From assembly GCA_030607235.1 (NCBI GenBank), contig JAUWEX010000056.1:1-6912 (forward strand): 6,912 bases of DNA, given 5' to 3'. This stretch comes from Planctomycetota bacterium. Its GTDB lineage: Bacteria; Planctomycetota; B129-G9. Below are positions 5,823 to 6,912 of this stretch, in pieces. The stretch's first letter is position 1. Every line of letters begins with the position of its first letter. Under the pieces are notes generated by a model that saw nothing but the letters and a program-made list of their open reading frames with translations, searched no databases and had not been told where the DNA came from. Made by a program: the position numbers and the translations under genes.

Positions 5823-5862
5823 AAAAGACCCGCTCCTCAAAGGAGTGGGTCTTTTGTTTTTT
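5823..5862 (+). terminator. Bidirectional intrinsic terminator between convergent genes
   Basis: AAAAGACCCGCTCCT pairs with AGGAGTGGGTCTTTT (15 bp including one G-T) around a CAA loop. On the plus strand a T-rich run follows (5852-5862). On the minus strand the stem is followed by six T. It ends the small Cys/His gene directly after its stop codon and lies 32 nt beyond the stop of the convergent PDZ-protein gene, so it probably serves both. Confidence 0.9.
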
Positions 5863-5893
5863 CGCCAAAAGTTTTGCGCCGAAACACAGCGGA

Positions 5894-6912
5894 CTAATTC
5901 GGATCGGGGGCTTCTTCGTCTTCGGGCGCCGGTTCAGGCTCCTCATCGGGCTTGGGCTCGGATTTCGGCCTGTCGAACGGCGAGTCTCCACCGCCTCCGG
6001 GCTTAAAAGTTCCGCTCGACTTCATGCTATCGAGCATCTTGATAACCTGCTCCTCTGACATGCCCTTCTTCAAAAAATTCTTCGTAAGGCCCATAACGAA
6101 CGCGATCGGCATCTTGGTCCTTTCCGCGCATCGCTTTATCGCCTCCTGCATGGCCGGCGAAAACTCCGAAAGCTGCGGCACCTTTTCCATCTTCGGCATT
6201 CCCGGCATCGGGCCGGGCTGGTTGGGCGCGGGATCCGGCGTCGCCGCGTTGGACTTCATCTTGGCCAGGTTGAGGATGTTCTCGATGATCTTACTCTCGT
6301 CCCAACCGAGGCGATTGCCGAGTTCTATCAGTTTGTCGATCGCGTCCTCGGGTACTCCTTTGGAAAGGGCATATTTTTTCGCCTCTTCAACCGTTTGGAT
6401 ATTCTCCGGCGTTCCAGGCGTCCCTTCGGGTTTATCGGGGTCTCCACTCTTGGGTATCTCCGGGGCAGGCTCGCCCTTGAGTTTGAAGGTTCTCAGCAAA
6501 GCCTTAGCCTGCGGGGATGAAAAACCGGACTTAAGAAGTTCGTCATGGTTGTTAAGCCCAAGCGCAACATCCCGCGGTTCGAGTTCAAGAATCTCCAGCA
6601 GCGTTTTGATCTGCTCGTCGGTGAAGCCCGCCGCCTTGAGCCGCGCTATGGCGCGCTGGACCAGTTCGGAGTCGGGCACGTTCTTGCCGTTTTCGGGTTT
6701 TGGCTCGGGCTTGGGCGCGGGCTTGCGCTCGGCCAGTCCCAGCCTCTCAAGGCTAACATGCGGCACTTCGAGATCGTTTTCCCAGCCGTCGCGGAGAATC
6801 GAAATCGTAACGTTGCCCGGGGTTCTGAGCCGTGCACAGGCCTGCGAAAGCGAGGTCAGTTTGACCCCGTCGATCTTGACGATCCGGTCGCCGGGCTTGA
6901 CGCCCTTCGCGG
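5894..6912 (-). CDS. PDZ-domain protein with repeated UBA/RuvA-C-like helical motifs (5' partial)
   Basis: The frame is open to the window edge, so the start lies beyond it; 338 residues are visible. The GTG at 6766 is internal. Visible residues 1 to about 52 are the end of a PDZ domain (AKGVKPGDRIVKIDGVKL ... VTISILRDG), a peptide-binding fold common in periplasmic proteases and scaffolds. A Pro/Lys/Glu linker (about 62-76) follows. Then come helical segments with a repeated G-hydrophobic-[S/T/D/P] helix start: GFTDEQI (95), GFSSPQA (129), GVPEDAI (185), GWDESKI (203) and GMSEEQV (285). They are separated by Pro-rich linkers, including a Met/Pro stretch near 231-241. The tail (about 305-338) is Gly-, then Pro/Glu/Asp-rich. 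No protease motif is visible, but the missing N-terminus could carry one, along with any signal peptide. Exact function is unknown. Confidence 0.85.
   Translation of the reverse strand, partial: AKGVKPGDRIVKIDGVKLTSLSQACARLRTPGNVTISILRDGWENDLEVPHVSLERLGLAERKPAPKPEPKPENGKNVPDSELVQRAIARLKAAGFTDEQIKTLLEILELEPRDVALGLNNHDELLKSGFSSPQAKALLRTFKLKGEPAPEIPKSGDPDKPEGTPGTPENIQTVEEAKKYALSKGVPEDAIDKLIELGNRLGWDESKIIENILNLAKMKSNAATPDPAPNQPGPMPGMPKMEKVPQLSEFSPAMQEAIKRCAERTKMPIAFVMGLTKNFLKKGMSEEQVIKMLDSMKSSGTFKPGGGGDSPFDRPKSEPKPDEEPEPAPEDEEAPDPN

Noticed and set aside
5674..6006. Plus-strand open frame of 110 codons overlapping the small Cys/His gene
   Set aside because: It is in another frame, crosses the terminator and is Arg/Gln-rich; the 5657 GTG frame has the ribosome site and terminator.
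1..6912. CRISPR array, transposase or other mobile element
   Set aside because: No regularly spaced long repeats, no transposase motifs and no terminal inverted repeats were seen.

Overview
The window looks like chromosomal DNA of a GC-rich bacterium, most likely from the PVC group (Planctomycetota, Verrucomicrobiota or Lentisphaerota). The main pointer is a secreted protein with a C-terminal VPEP sorting signal (PEP-CTERM). This is an inference: no rRNA or other marker gene is present, and exosortase systems also occur in Proteobacteria and Cyanobacteria. Nothing suggests a plasmid, phage or insertion sequence.

Layout, left to right. (1) Positions 1-1995 (+): the 3' part of a multi-PAS hybrid histidine kinase with a C-terminal receiver domain; its start lies outside the window. 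(2) 1996-2216: a convergent intergenic stretch with two adjacent hairpins and a weak in-frame open region. (3) 2217-3020 (-): a SpoU/TrmH-family RNA 2'-O-methyltransferase. (4) 3095-3253 (-): a complete tRNA-Lys(CUU) unit with promoter, encoded CCA end and strong intrinsic terminator. (5) 3388-4572 (-): an orphan nucleotidyltransferase-fold protein of unknown function. (6) 4607-5472 (-): a complete single-gene unit for the PEP-CTERM protein, with promoter, Shine-Dalgarno site and terminator. (7) 5539-5862 (+): a small gene for a 54-residue Cys/His protein that starts with GTG. It has a strong Shine-Dalgarno site, a TATAAT box, three helically phased TTAAGA repeats upstream and a shared bidirectional terminator. 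(8) 5894-6912 (-): the 3' part of a gene for a PDZ protein carrying repeated UBA/RuvA-C-like helical motifs and a Pro/Glu/Asp-rich tail.

The genes do not form one pathway. Terminators or promoters separate most of them, so the window reads as a row of short independent transcription units. The two most interesting items are the small Cys/His gene with its apparently regulated promoter, and the PDZ protein with an unusual repeat region. The kinase, methyltransferase and tRNA are ordinary housekeeping or signalling functions.
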